From positions 1-64,000 of the forward strand of contig JANSXW010000007.1 in the NCBI GenBank assembly GCA_024742755.1: 64,000 nt of DNA, written 5' to 3'. The stretch's first letter is position 1. Each line of letters starts with the position of its first letter. Source of the DNA: a bacterium. Lineage in GTDB: Bacteria; Bacteroidota; Bacteroidia; Chitinophagales; Saprospiraceae. The notes under the pieces are model-generated. The model was not told the origin of the DNA. It made no database searches and saw nothing but the letters and a program-made list of their open reading frames with translations. The position numbers and the translations under genes are program-made. Positions 7,767 to 16,897 of the stretch are shown here, piece after piece.

Positions 7767-9068
7767 TTACCACTTCACCCTCCACCCCATCGTCAACCCT
7801 AGCGCTTCCGGACGGAACAATCCGCCCGGCACCAATCCTTCCTGCTGATTTAGGGAACGGCGATAGCCCCCTCTGACAAACAACCGCCCAAATCGTACAG
7901 GCGGCAAAAGCAGCTGCCCTTCAAGGCGTACGGCCCATCCGGCCTGGTACCGGGTGCTGGCATTTACCAGTTGATAGCCTTCCGTCAGATAACCGCCCGA
8001 GTGCCAGGAAGATAAGTTGACGTCCATTCCCGCTCGGCCTTCCAGTTGCCAGCCGGCTGCTGACCAGGACCTGCCGAGTAGTATTGGCACCGACCAGGAG
8101 CGGAGGGTACTATGCTGCTGAAAATTCACCCTCCGGATGCCGGGTATAGAATCCGTGGTGGTCGTGAAGACTTCTCCGGTGATGGTATTCCGGAAAATGG
8201 TGTCTACGGTATTGGGCTGGTACAGCTGAATGGGGAAAGCTTCCTGCAATCGCTCGCGCTGCACCAGTTCTTCCATTTCGATACCGGCCCAAAGGGTGTA
8301 AGGGCGTTGCGGAAGCGCATACCCGACCCGCAGGCTCGCTGCCAGCCCGGTCAGCGGGTCAATGGTAGTGCCGGGGAACTTCGTACTATAAATATCCGGA
8401 TTAAGATTGAAGGCAGAACCCAGTCCGACTTCCACAATCCAGGGGCGGGAAATATTTTGGATTTCCGGAATCCTGGGATATGGAGTAGTTGGATTAAGGC
8501 TGGCCACCGTGTGGGGAGACAACACCTCTATTTGAGTTAACAGCTCCAACCCGACCCTTTTATCCTGTGCCTCATCAGCTGATAGGGCCTGACTTCCTTT
8601 AATTTCGTTTAAAGGATTTGTTGGTGTTGAGTCCGCCTTTGAGGTTGATGGCACTGAAGCTTTTCTCTCCGCAGGGCTGGACGAAGCAACCAGTCCATTC
8701 GGGCCGCCTTTTGCTTTCGGGCCATCCGGTGAGATGGCAATGCCCGCCTTATTAGCTCCCTTTATTTTTACAGGCATCTCCGTTTCGGTTTTAGCTATAG
8801 CTGGAGTTGTGCCTACGGGCTGACCGGGCACCGGGAAATGGCCCAGCTCCGTTGTACCACCGAACAGGCTAAAGTAGCCGATAGTCAACATCACTAAGGT
8901 GCCAACCGGCAGCCACCACCAGAAAAGCAGTCGCCGGCGTTTCTTCTGCTCCAGACCTGCCCTGATGTTTGGCCCCATTTTTTCCCAGCTCAGGGTGGCA
9001 GGGATATCGGTTGCTTTGTGCCGGCCCAGCTTGTCGTTGAGCCCGCCTTTTTGATCAAATGTTTCCAT
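7767..9068 (-). CDS. Membrane protein with cytoplasmic N-terminus and beta-rich C-terminus, sigma factor partner
   Basis: A 433-residue protein. Residues 1-45 are cytoplasmic-looking and end in a basic KKRRR, a single membrane segment spans about 47-69, a Pro/Ser/Lys-rich linker follows to about 190, and the last 230 residues read like a small outer-membrane beta-barrel (VEVGLGSAFNLNP, SLRVGYALP, VRLEGQLLLP, GLTMGWRVKW). The start overlaps the upstream sigma-factor gene by 14 bp, so the two are translationally coupled. In Bacteroidota the gene after an ECF sigma factor often encodes an anti-sigma-like protein; here the canonical HExxxH zinc motif is not seen. Combining an inner-membrane anchor with a barrel-like domain is odd and makes its final location uncertain. 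Confidence 0.6.
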   Translation of the reverse strand: METFDQKGGLNDKLGRHKATDIPATLSWEKMGPNIRAGLEQKKRRRLLFWWWLPVGTLVMLTIGYFSLFGGTTELGHFPVPGQPVGTTPAIAKTETEMPVKIKGANKAGIAISPDGPKAKGGPNGLVASSSPAERKASVPSTSKADSTPTNPLNEIKGSQALSADEAQDKRVGLELLTQIEVLSPHTVASLNPTTPYPRIPEIQNISRPWIVEVGLGSAFNLNPDIYSTKFPGTTIDPLTGLAASLRVGYALPQRPYTLWAGIEMEELVQRERLQEAFPIQLYQPNTVDTIFRNTITGEVFTTTTDSIPGIRRVNFQQHSTLRSWSVPILLGRSWSAAGWQLEGRAGMDVNLSSWHSGGYLTEGYQLVNASTRYQAGWAVRLEGQLLLPPVRFGRLFVRGGYRRSLNQQEGLVPGGLFRPEALGLTMGWRVKW

Positions 9069-9606
9069 AATGATCCTTTATTTTTTGTGCTTCCAGCGCT
9101 TCTCTTAATAGTTTTTTGGCGCGTGACAATTGCGACCGCGACCCTACCGGGCTAATGTCCAGCATCTTCCCGATTTCCTCGTGGCTGTACCCGTCCACCA
9201 CATACAGGTTGAACACGGTGCGGGCGCCTGCCGGCAATTGGGCAATCAGGTCAAGTAAGTACTCCGCATCAAAGTGCGACAGGTCGATGGTCGTCGTGCG
9301 GTCTGTTCGTTCCGAAATCATAAGTTCTTCCGCCCGAAGCCGCTGTTGTTTGCGTTGGAAAGCTATAGTTTTATGAATCGCTAATCCTCGAATCCAGTGG
9401 TGTAAATCCCCTTTCGTGGGGTCAAATCGGTCCAGGCCTTGAAATACCGCGATGAAAATATCCTGAATAAGATCACTTTCTTCAGCCTGCCTCACGCCAA
9501 ACCTGCGCACGATAGACAGTACGTACGGCAGGTACTGCTCGTAGAGCTGCTGCTGTGCCCGGGCATTGCCCTTCCGGCATTTTTTGATGAGGGTAGCGGT
9601 ATTCAT
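9055..9606 (-). CDS. ECF RNA polymerase sigma factor
   Basis: A 183-residue sigma-70 family protein. Region 2 covers about residues 20-90 with ESDLIQDIFIAVFQGLDRFDP and the promoter-melting HHWIRGLAIHKTIAFQRK; region 4 is about 125-175 with ARTVFNLYVVDGYSHEEIGKMLDIS and SRSQLSRAKKLLREAL as the HTH. ECF factors direct transcription of small stress or envelope regulons. The downstream membrane protein overlaps it and is the probable regulator. The first ATG at 9606 gives the expected length. Confidence 0.92.
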   Translation of the reverse strand: MNTATLIKKCRKGNARAQQQLYEQYLPYVLSIVRRFGVRQAEESDLIQDIFIAVFQGLDRFDPTKGDLHHWIRGLAIHKTIAFQRKQQRLRAEELMISERTDRTTTIDLSHFDAEYLLDLIAQLPAGARTVFNLYVVDGYSHEEIGKMLDISPVGSRSQLSRAKKLLREALEAQKIKDHYGNI

Positions 9607-9615
9607 GGGCGCTGC

Positions 9616-10218
9616 TTATTCGCAGTCTTCGTAGGGCATGCTGAAGGAAGCCGTATACTCCCCGACATACACATACCCACTGCATGGCAAATCATTGCCT
9701 AAAGGCCCGTCTATTCTGAAGAAGTCGCCAGTAAAGGTTCCTGTGATTTCCGTCTCGGTAATTTCCGTAATCGATAACTCTGAATTTTGGTACTCACAAC
9801 CAGTACCAGGAGAGACCAGACTGAATAACACCATAGGTTGCCCATCGACCTCCGCAGTAATACCCACCTGAGTGACGTATTCCTCACCCTCGAAAACGTA
9901 AAAATCTAAAATAAAGAAATTGGCACCATTGCCACCGGTACTTGCAGTATAGGAAGCCCCTCCATTACATATTATCGTGCCAGAGGTTAATGCATAAGAC
10001 GTGAAGTTATTTGCCCCTATAAATCGCCGGGCGTCCCCCTCGGAAACAAAAACATCCTCTTCCTGCGCTTTCAGGGCAAAGCCCTGTTGGAACTCTACCT
10101 CGGCAGGCGTGACCTCTTCGGGTATTTCAGTGATTTCATTGAAATTCTCCCGGTCGCAGTTGGTCAGTGCGAAGAATGCGACTAAGCAAAAACAGATTGT
10201 AATTCGTTGCATGATCAT
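9616..10218 (-). CDS. Lipoprotein of unknown function
   Basis: About 200 residues with a lipobox FALTNC, so it should be anchored to a membrane by its N-terminal Cys. The mature part has beta-strand character, several Cys (IICNG, TGCEY, PCSGY, YEDCE), and no recognised domain. Two adjacent ATGs (10218 and 10212) could start it. It ends 9 bp before the sigma factor start and may lie in the same transcript, upstream of it. Confidence 0.6.
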   Translation of the reverse strand: MIMQRITICFCLVAFFALTNCDRENFNEITEIPEEVTPAEVEFQQGFALKAQEEDVFVSEGDARRFIGANNFTSYALTSGTIICNGGASYTASTGGNGANFFILDFYVFEGEEYVTQVGITAEVDGQPMVLFSLVSPGTGCEYQNSELSITEITETEITGTFTGDFFRIDGPLGNDLPCSGYVYVGEYTASFSMPYEDCE

Positions 10219-10463
10219 TGTTTTTGCTTATCTATTGTGATGAGGCGATGAAAACGTTGCAACCGGACCCGCACTTTTTTTGCTTTTCTTTCAAGAAGGC
10301 TGAAATTACTACTGATTTACAGTCAGTTACAACACCAATGGTGACTATAAATAATCCAGGGTTTAATGGAATACCGCGCCTTTTGTTTTGAAAAACGCCT
10401 AAATCAATCCCTTCCTGCCAAAGAAAAGTGAGCGGATATTTTGAAAAATGATCTTTATATAGC

Positions 10464-10477
10464 AATATTGCAATATT
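10464..10477. promoter_or_regulatory. ArsR-type operator before arsR
   Basis: A perfect 14-bp palindrome, aatattgcaatatt, 15 bp before the arsR ATG. An identical 14-mer precedes the next gene at 10866-10879. The site suggests autoregulation and derepression by arsenite. The rest of the 273-bp gap (10219-10491) shows no other clear signal. Confidence 0.75.
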
Positions 10478-10491
10478 AAAAGTTTTAATCC

Positions 10492-10818
10492 ATGGGGCTA
10501 ACCAAAACAGAAGGCTACACTCAGGCGCAAATCGAGCTGGCCACCGTCGCAAAGGTGCTGGGGCACCCGGCGCGCATCGCCATCGTGCAGCACCTGCTGG
10601 AAATTAACGCCTGCATCGGCAATGACCTGATGGACGTTTTGCCCCTCTCCCAGCCTACTATCTCCCGCCATTTGGCAGAGCTAAAGAAAGTTGGGATTAT
10701 TCAGGGCACCATCGAAGGCTCGAGCATGAATTACTGCATCAACGCTCACCGCTGGCGCGAAATCCGGCAGATGCTGGGCGGGCTGCTGGGCATGGAACCG
10801 GGAGCGCAGTGCTGTTGA
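10492..10818 (+). CDS. arsR: ArsR family arsenic-responsive repressor
   Basis: A 108-residue winged-helix repressor. VLGHPARIAIVQHLLE, then PLSQPTISRHLAELKKVGII as the recognition helix region and a wing near GTIEGSSMNYCINA. Possible arsenite ligands are the Cys in NACIGNDL (the place of the classical ELCVCDL motif) and the CC at the extreme C-terminus; this is an unusual arrangement and its use is inferred. The gene leads the inorganic arsenic cluster and has a 14-bp palindrome on both sides of it. Confidence 0.9.
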   Translation: MGLTKTEGYTQAQIELATVAKVLGHPARIAIVQHLLEINACIGNDLMDVLPLSQPTISRHLAELKKVGIIQGTIEGSSMNYCINAHRWREIRQMLGGLLGMEPGAQCC

Positions 10819-10865
10819 GAAGGGTTTTGATCTTGACAGCTTGAATGTAAAACCACTAATTTAGA

Positions 10866-10879
10866 AATATTGCAATATT
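10866..10879. promoter_or_regulatory. ArsR-type operator before the ars operon
   Basis: The same perfect palindrome aatattgcaatatt as at 10464-10477, 44 bp before the ATG at 10924. The half-site tgcaat recurs once more just downstream. The copy shows that the downstream genes have their own ArsR-controlled promoter. Confidence 0.75.
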
Positions 10880-10923
10880 GCAATAAAGTTATTTTTGAAT
10901 CGCTAACTAAATCTTTTGTCCCT

Positions 10924-11379
10924 ATGACTGTTTCTGAATTTAAAGCACACCTCGAATCCGTCGACCAACTGATTTTCCAGCAGCCCAACGGGCAGGTCGT
11001 ACCGCTGCATTTCCATATCACCGAAATGGGGCTGACCACCAAACACTTCTTAGACTGCGGCGGCACTGCCCGCACAGAGGCACATGCGAGCCTTCAGATT
11101 TGGGTAGCAGAAGACTATGAGCACCGGCTGAGCCCGGAGAAACTAATTGGCATTATTAACATGACAGCTCCCCTGCTCAAGGGCCAAAACCCGGAGGTGG
11201 AAATGGAATACCAAACCGACACCATCGGCCGCTACGGGCTGAGCTTCCAACAGGGGAAATTTATGCTAGTGCCGAAGCAGACGGATTGCCTGGCCAAGGA
11301 AAAGTGCGGGATAAGCATGGAAGCCCTGCCGCTAGCCGTCAGTACATCGGATTGTGCACCGGGCAGCGGCTGCTGCTAG
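10924..11379 (+). CDS. DUF6428 family protein of the ars operon
   Basis: A 151-residue soluble protein beginning MTVSEFKAHLESVDQLIF. The frame is open further upstream to 10870, but that part overlaps the operator, so the ATG at 10924 is the start. Conserved HFHITEMG and the Cys-rich end (DCLAKEKCG and CAPGSGCC) are seen in DUF6428 proteins, which are found in Bacteroidota ars operons. The Cys tail could bind arsenite. Function is not established; a chaperone-like or sensing role in arsenic detoxification is a guess from context. Confidence 0.75.
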   Translation: MTVSEFKAHLESVDQLIFQQPNGQVVPLHFHITEMGLTTKHFLDCGGTARTEAHASLQIWVAEDYEHRLSPEKLIGIINMTAPLLKGQNPEVEMEYQTDTIGRYGLSFQQGKFMLVPKQTDCLAKEKCGISMEALPLAVSTSDCAPGSGCC

Positions 11380-11401
11380 AAATTCGAAATTCAAGACGAT
11401 C

Positions 11402-12031
11402 ATGCACTTATTACCACAACTGAATGCCTTAGCCACGGCGCTGCTACAGGAATTCCATCAGATACCGGCCGAACGAAAAGCGTTGCTGCATAAACTGGCA
11501 GACTATCTGGTGCAACAACAAAACAGTCCGGCCCGGCTAAATTTCATCTGCACCCATAACTCCCGCCGCAGTCATATTGCTCAGGTTTGGGCAGCAGCCG
11601 GGGCAGCGTACTTCGGTCTCCCGGCTGTGGAAACGTACTCGGGCGGCACGGAGGCCACAGCTTTCAACCCCCGGGCGGTGAAGGCACTGCAACGGGCAGG
11701 CTTCCAAATTGACAGCCCGGGCGGAGAGAACCCGCATTATCAGGTTACTTTCGCAAAAGCTTCCGAACCACTGATTTGTTACTCTAAAACTTTTGATGAC
11801 CCCGCCAACCCCGAGTCTGGATTCGCAGCCATTATGACCTGCTCGGATGCCGACGAGAACTGCCCGTTTATCCCGGGGGCAGATTTCCGCCTGCCACTAA
11901 CCTACGACGACCCTAAGGCTGCAGATGGCACACCGGAGGAAACAGCCCGCTACGACGAGCGTGTCCGGCAGATTGGGCAGGAAATCCTCTACGCCATGCA
12001 ATTGGCAGCTCAAAAAATGAAATCCGTATGA
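11402..12031 (+). CDS. arsC: Arsenate reductase of the low-molecular-weight phosphatase family
   Basis: The 209-residue product has the phosphatase loop CTHNSRRS (CX5R) at about residues 50-57, preceded by an N-terminal helical extension and followed by [22 protein letters not shown], typical of thioredoxin-coupled arsenate reductases and related tyrosine phosphatases. It reduces arsenate to arsenite using a Cys relay; later Cys include those in LICYS, MTCSD and ENCPF. The ATG at 11402 follows the DUF6428 stop by 22 bp, and its TGA overlaps the acr3 ATG by 4 bp, so product and pump are made together. Confidence 0.87.
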   Translation: MHLLPQLNALATALLQEFHQIPAERKALLHKLADYLVQQQNSPARLNFICTHNSRRSHIAQVWAAAGAAYFGLPAVETYSGGTEATAFNPRAVKALQRAGFQIDSPGGENPHYQVTFAKASEPLICYSKTFDDPANPESGFAAIMTCSDADENCPFIPGADFRLPLTYDDPKAADGTPEETARYDERVRQIGQEILYAMQLAAQKMKSV

Positions 12032-13095
12032 ATTCAAAAAGTACCACCAAGACTCGCAAAAGCTTGTCTTTTCTCGACCGCTACCTGACGCTTTGGATTT
12101 TCCTGGCGATGGCAGTGGGCGTTGGGCTGGGCTACTTCCTGCCCGGAACGGCCGGTTTTGTGAATTCCTTTTCCAGTGGCAGCACCAATATCCCGATTGC
12201 CATTGGCCTCATCCTGATGATGTACCCGCCCCTGGCGAAGGTCAATTACCGAATGCTGCCGCAGGTTTTCCGGAATGTGAAGATCCTGGGCTTGTCCTTG
12301 TTCCTCAACTGGATCGTGGGGCCCATCCTCATGTTTGTGCTGGCTATTGTCTTCCTGCGCGACTACCCGGAGTACATGACCGGGCTTATCCTAATCGGGC
12401 TGGCGCGCTGCATCGCGATGGTGATTGTCTGGAATGACCTGGCGGAGGGCAGCCGGGAGTACGGTGCCGGGCTGGTGGCGCTGAACAGCATTTTCCAGGT
12501 CTTCTTCTACAGCTTTTACGCCTGGCTGTTCATCACGGTGCTGCCGCCGGTATTTGGGTTTGAAGGAGCGATTGTGGATATCTCTATCGCGACGGTGGCG
12601 GAAAGCGTAGCGATTTACCTGGGCATCCCCTTTCTGGCGGGGCTGTTGAGCCGGGTGCTGCTGGTAGGGGCCAAGGGGGAGGATTGGTACCAAAGCAAGT
12701 TCGTGCCCGTGATTTCGCCCATCACGCTTATCGCGCTGCTGTTTACCATCGTGGTAATGTTCAGCCTCAAGGGAGAGTTGATTGTGGAAATCCCAATGGA
12801 CGTTGTTCGTATTGCGATACCACTGCTCATTTACTTCGCCCTGATTTTCCTGATCAGTTTTTTTGTGGGAAAATGGCTGGGCGCGGACTACCCGCGCAAT
12901 GCGGCCATTTCCTTCACGGCGGCGGGCAATAACTTTGAATTGGCAATTGCTGTAGCGATTGCCGTATTTGGGCTGAACTCCGGACAGGCTTTTGCCGGGG
13001 TGATTGGCCCACTGGTGGAAGTGCCCGCTTTGATTGCGCTGGTGAATGTGGCGTTCTGGCTGCGGCGGCGGTATTATAAGCCCGCAGTCAAATGA
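12028..13095 (+). CDS. acr3: Acr3 family arsenite efflux transporter
   Basis: A 355-residue inner-membrane protein with about ten membrane segments. It starts with [19 protein letters not shown] and has [16 protein letters not shown] with the conserved Cys of Acr3, plus [15 protein letters not shown] with the conserved Glu. It exports arsenite by the membrane potential or proton exchange. Overlap with arsC couples their translation. Last gene of the ArsR-controlled inorganic arsenic unit. Confidence 0.95.
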   Translation: MNSKSTTKTRKSLSFLDRYLTLWIFLAMAVGVGLGYFLPGTAGFVNSFSSGSTNIPIAIGLILMMYPPLAKVNYRMLPQVFRNVKILGLSLFLNWIVGPILMFVLAIVFLRDYPEYMTGLILIGLARCIAMVIVWNDLAEGSREYGAGLVALNSIFQVFFYSFYAWLFITVLPPVFGFEGAIVDISIATVAESVAIYLGIPFLAGLLSRVLLVGAKGEDWYQSKFVPVISPITLIALLFTIVVMFSLKGELIVEIPMDVVRIAIPLLIYFALIFLISFFVGKWLGADYPRNAAISFTAAGNNFELAIAVAIAVFGLNSGQAFAGVIGPLVEVPALIALVNVAFWLRRRYYKPAVK

Positions 13096-13208
13096 TGAAA
13101 TGCAAAGCAAACACACAGATTAGAGCCCTTCCAAAATGGTGAGCAGCGAAAATATCAAAGATTGACAATCCCCCCGTATTTCCGTATTTTTACAAAAAAG
13201 CACTTTCT

Positions 13209-13679
13209 ATGCCAGAGGTGAGCCAACATGAATACGAAGTCGAACGCCAGAAGCCTCTGCCCTCTTTTAACCACGGACTGTTACAAGCAAGCCTTGCCCG
13301 CGAGCTGGGCGTTAAGTACAAAAGTAAATATCATATACTCTCCGAACTGAGCCTACAACTCGGCGACTGGCTCTCCGTCCCCGACCTCTGCATCTACCCC
13401 AAACAGCCGCTTGACCTGCGCAATGATCAAACCAAGACGCAAGAGCCGCCGCTCTGTGCCATCGAAATCAGCTCACCTACGCAGCCGATGGGCGAATTGA
13501 TCATCAAAGCAGGCCACTACTTTGATCACGGAGTGCGATCGGTATGGGTCCTATTTTTGGAACTGGGCAACGTTTACGTATTTTCCGGTAAAGATACCTA
13601 CGATATCTACCGCCCGGAAGAAACGCTCAGCGACGGGGTGCTGAATATTGAACTGCCGCTGTCTGAGGTATTTGAATGA
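13209..13679 (+). CDS. Uma2 family protein, PD-(D/E)XK fold
   Basis: A 156-residue member of the Uma2 (DUF820) family. The core VPDLCIYPKQ, then AIEISSPTQPMGELIIKAGHYFDHGVRSVWVL follows the nuclease-fold layout, with Asp in PDL and Glu in AIEIS as candidate metal ligands. It lacks the longer N-terminal region of most relatives. Uma2 proteins multiply in some genomes, mainly cyanobacteria, and their function is unknown. A shortened second copy follows after 6 bp. The ATG at 13209 is the first in frame and lies in an AT-rich leader. Confidence 0.8.
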   Translation: MPEVSQHEYEVERQKPLPSFNHGLLQASLARELGVKYKSKYHILSELSLQLGDWLSVPDLCIYPKQPLDLRNDQTKTQEPPLCAIEISSPTQPMGELIIKAGHYFDHGVRSVWVLFLELGNVYVFSGKDTYDIYRPEETLSDGVLNIELPLSEVFE

Positions 13680-13685
13680 AAAGCT

Positions 13686-13917
13686 ATGGTTGAATCAGGC
13701 TACCTCCGGCGCTTCACGGCAGACGAATATTACGCGATGGCGGACGCGGGCATTTTGGCGCCCGAAGAGCGGGCGGAATTTTGAGGTCTACACACAACCC
13801 AAAGACGGGCAATACCGAACCCGCCAAATCTTCCTGCCCGGTGAGGAGCTGGAAGTACCGGGTTTTGGCTTGCAGGTAGCCGTCGATGAGCTGCTGGGCC
13901 CCGCGGCTGAGCGATGA
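13686..13917 (+). pseudogene. Uma2 gene remnant with internal deletion and frame change
   Basis: From 13686 one frame gives a typical Uma2 N-terminus (YLRRFTADEYYAMADAG then LAPEERAEF) and stops at 13784. In another frame, beginning exactly there, a typical Uma2 C-terminus appears (FEVYTQPKDGQYRTRQIF then GEELEVPGFGLQVAVDEL) and ends at 13917. The central nuclease core of roughly 100 residues is missing. This is best read as a deletion that joined the two ends out of frame. Confidence 0.8.
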
Positions 13918-14050
13918 GAAGGGGGGGATGCTGAGGCGTAAAGCCTCCAACTTTTCAAAAGAAGCAAGCGCTGCTGGCAAACCAAATCCCGATTCATTCG
14001 CTTAGTTGCATGAATAACGATCCTAACCCTCACCCAAAAATCCAAAGGCC

Positions 14051-16036
14051 ATGCATTTTCCCTTGTTGCAAGACCTGCTCATCTTCATGGGCTTCTCCGC
14101 AATTGTCGTGTATGCACTGCAACGCATTCGGCTGCCTTCTATCCTGGGTTTTCTGGTGACCGGCATCCTGATCGGGCCGCATGGGCTGGGGCTGGTGAGC
14201 GAATCTGAACAGATTGAGCTCATCTCGGAAATTGGGGTGATTCTGCTCCTATTCGTCATTGGCATGGAGCTGTCTATCAAACATCTCGTCTCTATCAAGA
14301 ACTCGGTCTTCATAGGCGGGACCCTGCAGGTGGGCCTGACGGTCTTAGTAGCAGGGCTGGTGTACTACCTGCTGGGCAATAGCTGGGAAGAATCCCTTTT
14401 CGTGGGTTTTCTTTTTTCGCTGTCGAGTACGGCTATTGTGCTGAAGGTACTGCAGGACCGCAACGAAATATCCGCGCCCCAGGGCCGCAACGCGCTGGCG
14501 ATTCTCATTTTTCAGGACATCATTGTCGTGCCGATGATGCTGTTTACACCTATTATTGCCGGTCAGGCCGGGGATATCACGAGCAGCATTCTGATCCTGC
14601 TGCTTAAGACGGCTGTAGTAGTGGCGATCACCATAGTCAGTGCCCGCTACCTGGTGCCGAGGCTGATGCACAGCATTGCCAAGACCGATAGCAAAGAACT
14701 CTTCCTGATCACCACAATCACCATCTGCTTTGCGGTCGCTTTCCTGACTGCGGAAGCGGGCCTGTCACTGGCACTGGGCGCATTCCTTGCCGGGCTGATC
14801 ATTTCAGAATCCGAATACAGCCATCAGGCAACGAGCGTCATTTTGCCCTTCCGGGAACTGTTTACGAGCTTCTTCTTTATTTCGGTGGGCATGCTGCTGA
14901 ATCTGCAGTTCTTTTGGGCCAACGTAAGCATTGTGCTGCTGATCGTGCTAGCCGTTTTCGTGGTCAAGTCGTTCATTGCCTCACTAGCAATTGCCGTATT
15001 GAAATACCCGCCGCGCACCTTCCTGCTCACAGGCCTTGCCTTGTTCCAGGTTGGTGAATTTGCCTTTATCCTTTCAAAGGTTGGTATTCAGTACAACCTG
15101 CTCAGCGAGTCGACCAATCAGTATTTCCTGGCGGTCTCTATCGTATCCATGCTGCTGACGCCCTTCGTCATTATTCTGTCGGAGCGTATCGCCTTTGGCG
15201 TGCTTAAGTTTCGCCCCTTTAAGGCATGGAATGAGCAATTGCTCGCTTCACAGGAAGCAGAACAGACCATCGCTACAGATCAGCTCAACAACCATCTGGT
15301 CATCATCGGTTATGGCATCAATGGCAGGAACCTGGCCAGGGCTGCCGCTTTCAGTAATATCCCCTATGTAGCTGTAGAGTTGGATGCAGAAACTGTCAAA
15401 GCGGAACAGAAAAAAGGCGTACCCATCATTTTTGGAGATGCTGCAAAAGACCCCGTCCTCGAAGCGGTCAATATTTCCAAAGCCAGAGTAGTCGTTATCG
15501 CGATTTCAGACCCGGAGGGCACCAAGGTAGTCATCCAGAATATCCGCACCATCAGCCAGTCGGTCCACCTTATCGTCAGGACGAGATTCGTTAACGAAAT
15601 CCCGGAGCTTATTGCCCACGGTGCCGATGATGTCATCCCCGAAGAATTCGAGACCTCCATCGAGATTTTCTCCCGGGCCCTGCACTACTTCCTGATCCCT
15701 GAGAACGACATCGAACACTTTGCAGAGATCACCCGCTCGGACAACTACAGCCTGTTCCAAAACAAAAAGAGCATCCCCCGTACCTTCCGCCCCGGCAAGT
15801 ATCCGGAATTTGACATTACCAGCCTGAAGGTCAAAACGGACAGTCACCGCATTGTGGGAAAAACACTAAGCGAGCTGGATGTCAGGAACCGGTTTGGGAT
15901 CAATATTCTCGGCCTTTCCCGAAAGGGCGAACTCCTCACCAATACCGGGCCGGACGAGGTGATCCTGCAGCGGGATATTCTTTACGTTACCGGCTCGCAG
16001 GAGGGGATTGACCAATTCAGGAGAATCATTGAGTAG
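14051..16036 (+). CDS. CPA2 cation:proton antiporter with TrkA-N and TrkA-C domains (Kef-like)
   Basis: A 661-residue protein. Residues 1-385 form about 12 membrane segments of the Na+/H+ exchanger fold (LPSILGFLVTGILIGPHGLG and FSLSSTAIVLKVLQDR). A TrkA-N/RCK nucleotide-binding domain follows near 415-540 (IGYGINGRNLARAAA), then a TrkA-C domain at about 575-660. Kef and related antiporters exchange K+ or Na+ for protons under nucleotide or glutathione-adduct control, and help protect cells from electrophiles. It stands alone between the two arsenic clusters and could support pH or thiol stress there, but no direct link is visible. Confidence 0.92.
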   Translation: MHFPLLQDLLIFMGFSAIVVYALQRIRLPSILGFLVTGILIGPHGLGLVSESEQIELISEIGVILLLFVIGMELSIKHLVSIKNSVFIGGTLQVGLTVLVAGLVYYLLGNSWEESLFVGFLFSLSSTAIVLKVLQDRNEISAPQGRNALAILIFQDIIVVPMMLFTPIIAGQAGDITSSILILLLKTAVVVAITIVSARYLVPRLMHSIAKTDSKELFLITTITICFAVAFLTAEAGLSLALGAFLAGLIISESEYSHQATSVILPFRELFTSFFFISVGMLLNLQFFWANVSIVLLIVLAVFVVKSFIASLAIAVLKYPPRTFLLTGLALFQVGEFAFILSKVGIQYNLLSESTNQYFLAVSIVSMLLTPFVIILSERIAFGVLKFRPFKAWNEQLLASQEAEQTIATDQLNNHLVIIGYGINGRNLARAAAFSNIPYVAVELDAETVKAEQKKGVPIIFGDAAKDPVLEAVNISKARVVVIAISDPEGTKVVIQNIRTISQSVHLIVRTRFVNEIPELIAHGADDVIPEEFETSIEIFSRALHYFLIPENDIEHFAEITRSDNYSLFQNKKSIPRTFRPGKYPEFDITSLKVKTDSHRIVGKTLSELDVRNRFGINILGLSRKGELLTNTGPDEVILQRDILYVTGSQEGIDQFRRIIE

Positions 16037-16073
16037 AAACAGGTTTTGCTCTACCAGTTTAACGCTTCAAAAC

Positions 16074-16104
16074 TTGTATACTTCCATCGTTTATCGTAGA
16101 TTTG
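16074..16104 (+). promoter_or_regulatory. Bacteroidota-type promoter for the second arsR
   Basis: tagatttg at 16097-16104 fits the -7 consensus TAnnTTTG and ttg at 16074-16076 fits the -33 element, with 20 bp between. A transcript would start about 15-20 bp before the arsR ATG. The overlapping bases tttatcgtagatttgcgat form an imperfect dyad that could be the repressor site; related atcgttaatcgacgat bases occur at 16456-16471 before the next gene. Confidence 0.55.
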
Positions 16105-16125
16105 CGATGAATCAAGCAACAAAGC

Positions 16126-16434
16126 ATGAAAGTACTTGCAGAGCAGCCCATTTCTGAAAACGCCGACCAGGAGCTGGCCCGGTTTGCCAAGGCTTTGGGG
16201 CATCCAACCCGGCTGCAAATTCTGCAACTGCTCGATTCACAGGCCTGCTGCTTCACCGGCGACTTGGTGGAGGTCATCCCGGCTGCGCAGTCTACCATTT
16301 CTCAGCACCTTAAAGAGCTGAAGAACGCCGGGCTGATACAGGGGGAAATTAATCCGCCACGGGTAAAGTACTGCATCAATAAGGAGAACTGGCGGAAAGC
16401 AAAACTGCTTTTCACTGCTTTCTTTGAAGAATAA
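16126..16434 (+). CDS. arsR: ArsR family repressor of the organoarsenical cluster
   Basis: A 102-residue winged-helix repressor, related to but distinct from the arsR at 10492. ALGHPTRLQILQLLDSQ, then QSTISQHLKELKNAGLI as recognition helix and a wing near EINPPRVKYCIN. The pair CC in QACCFTGDL sits where arsenite-binding Cys are found in ArsR. It heads a rightward cluster of five genes and probably controls them. Confidence 0.9.
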   Translation: MKVLAEQPISENADQELARFAKALGHPTRLQILQLLDSQACCFTGDLVEVIPAAQSTISQHLKELKNAGLIQGEINPPRVKYCINKENWRKAKLLFTAFFEE

Positions 16435-16490
16435 TACCTTTTTTTACCTCAAATAATCGTTAATCGACGATAAACTATAAACAAAAAAAT

Positions 16491-16754
16491 ATGAGAACCA
16501 TCAAAATTTTGGGTACCGGCTGCCCGAAGTGCAAACAAACCGAAGCCGCCGTCCGCAAAGCCGTAGCTGACCTTGGCGTCACTGCGGATATTCAAAAAGT
16601 AGAAGACATACAAGACATTATGCTGTACAACGTGCTGAGCACCCCGGCAGTAGTCATCGATGAAGAAGTCCGCATCAAAGGGCACGTGCCGACTGCCACT
16701 GAATTGGAGGCACTGCTAAGCGACGAGCGGTTAATAAGTGTCGAGTTTAAATAG
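16491..16754 (+). CDS. Small thioredoxin-like redox protein, ArsE-like
   Basis: An 87-residue protein with a CPKC active site (GTGCPKCKQTEAAV) and cis-proline region STPAVVID, the fold of the small redox-active disulfide proteins. In Shewanella a comparable small protein, ArsE, acts with ArsF and ArsG against aromatic arsenicals. The presence of arsF and arsG downstream makes the same role likely. It is cytoplasmic, with no signal peptide. Confidence 0.75.
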   Translation: MRTIKILGTGCPKCKQTEAAVRKAVADLGVTADIQKVEDIQDIMLYNVLSTPAVVIDEEVRIKGHVPTATELEALLSDERLISVEFK

Positions 16755-16897
16755 GCAAGTGATTTTCTCTTTAGCCAAGGCGAAGGTTCCCGGCCTTAGT
16801 GGCGCTAAGATCGGCGGTTCTTTAACGCCGGATAAAGGGAAAAGCGCTCCTGGAAAACCGATAGTTATTGATTGCTCGTCGCTAAAACCCTGAGCCT

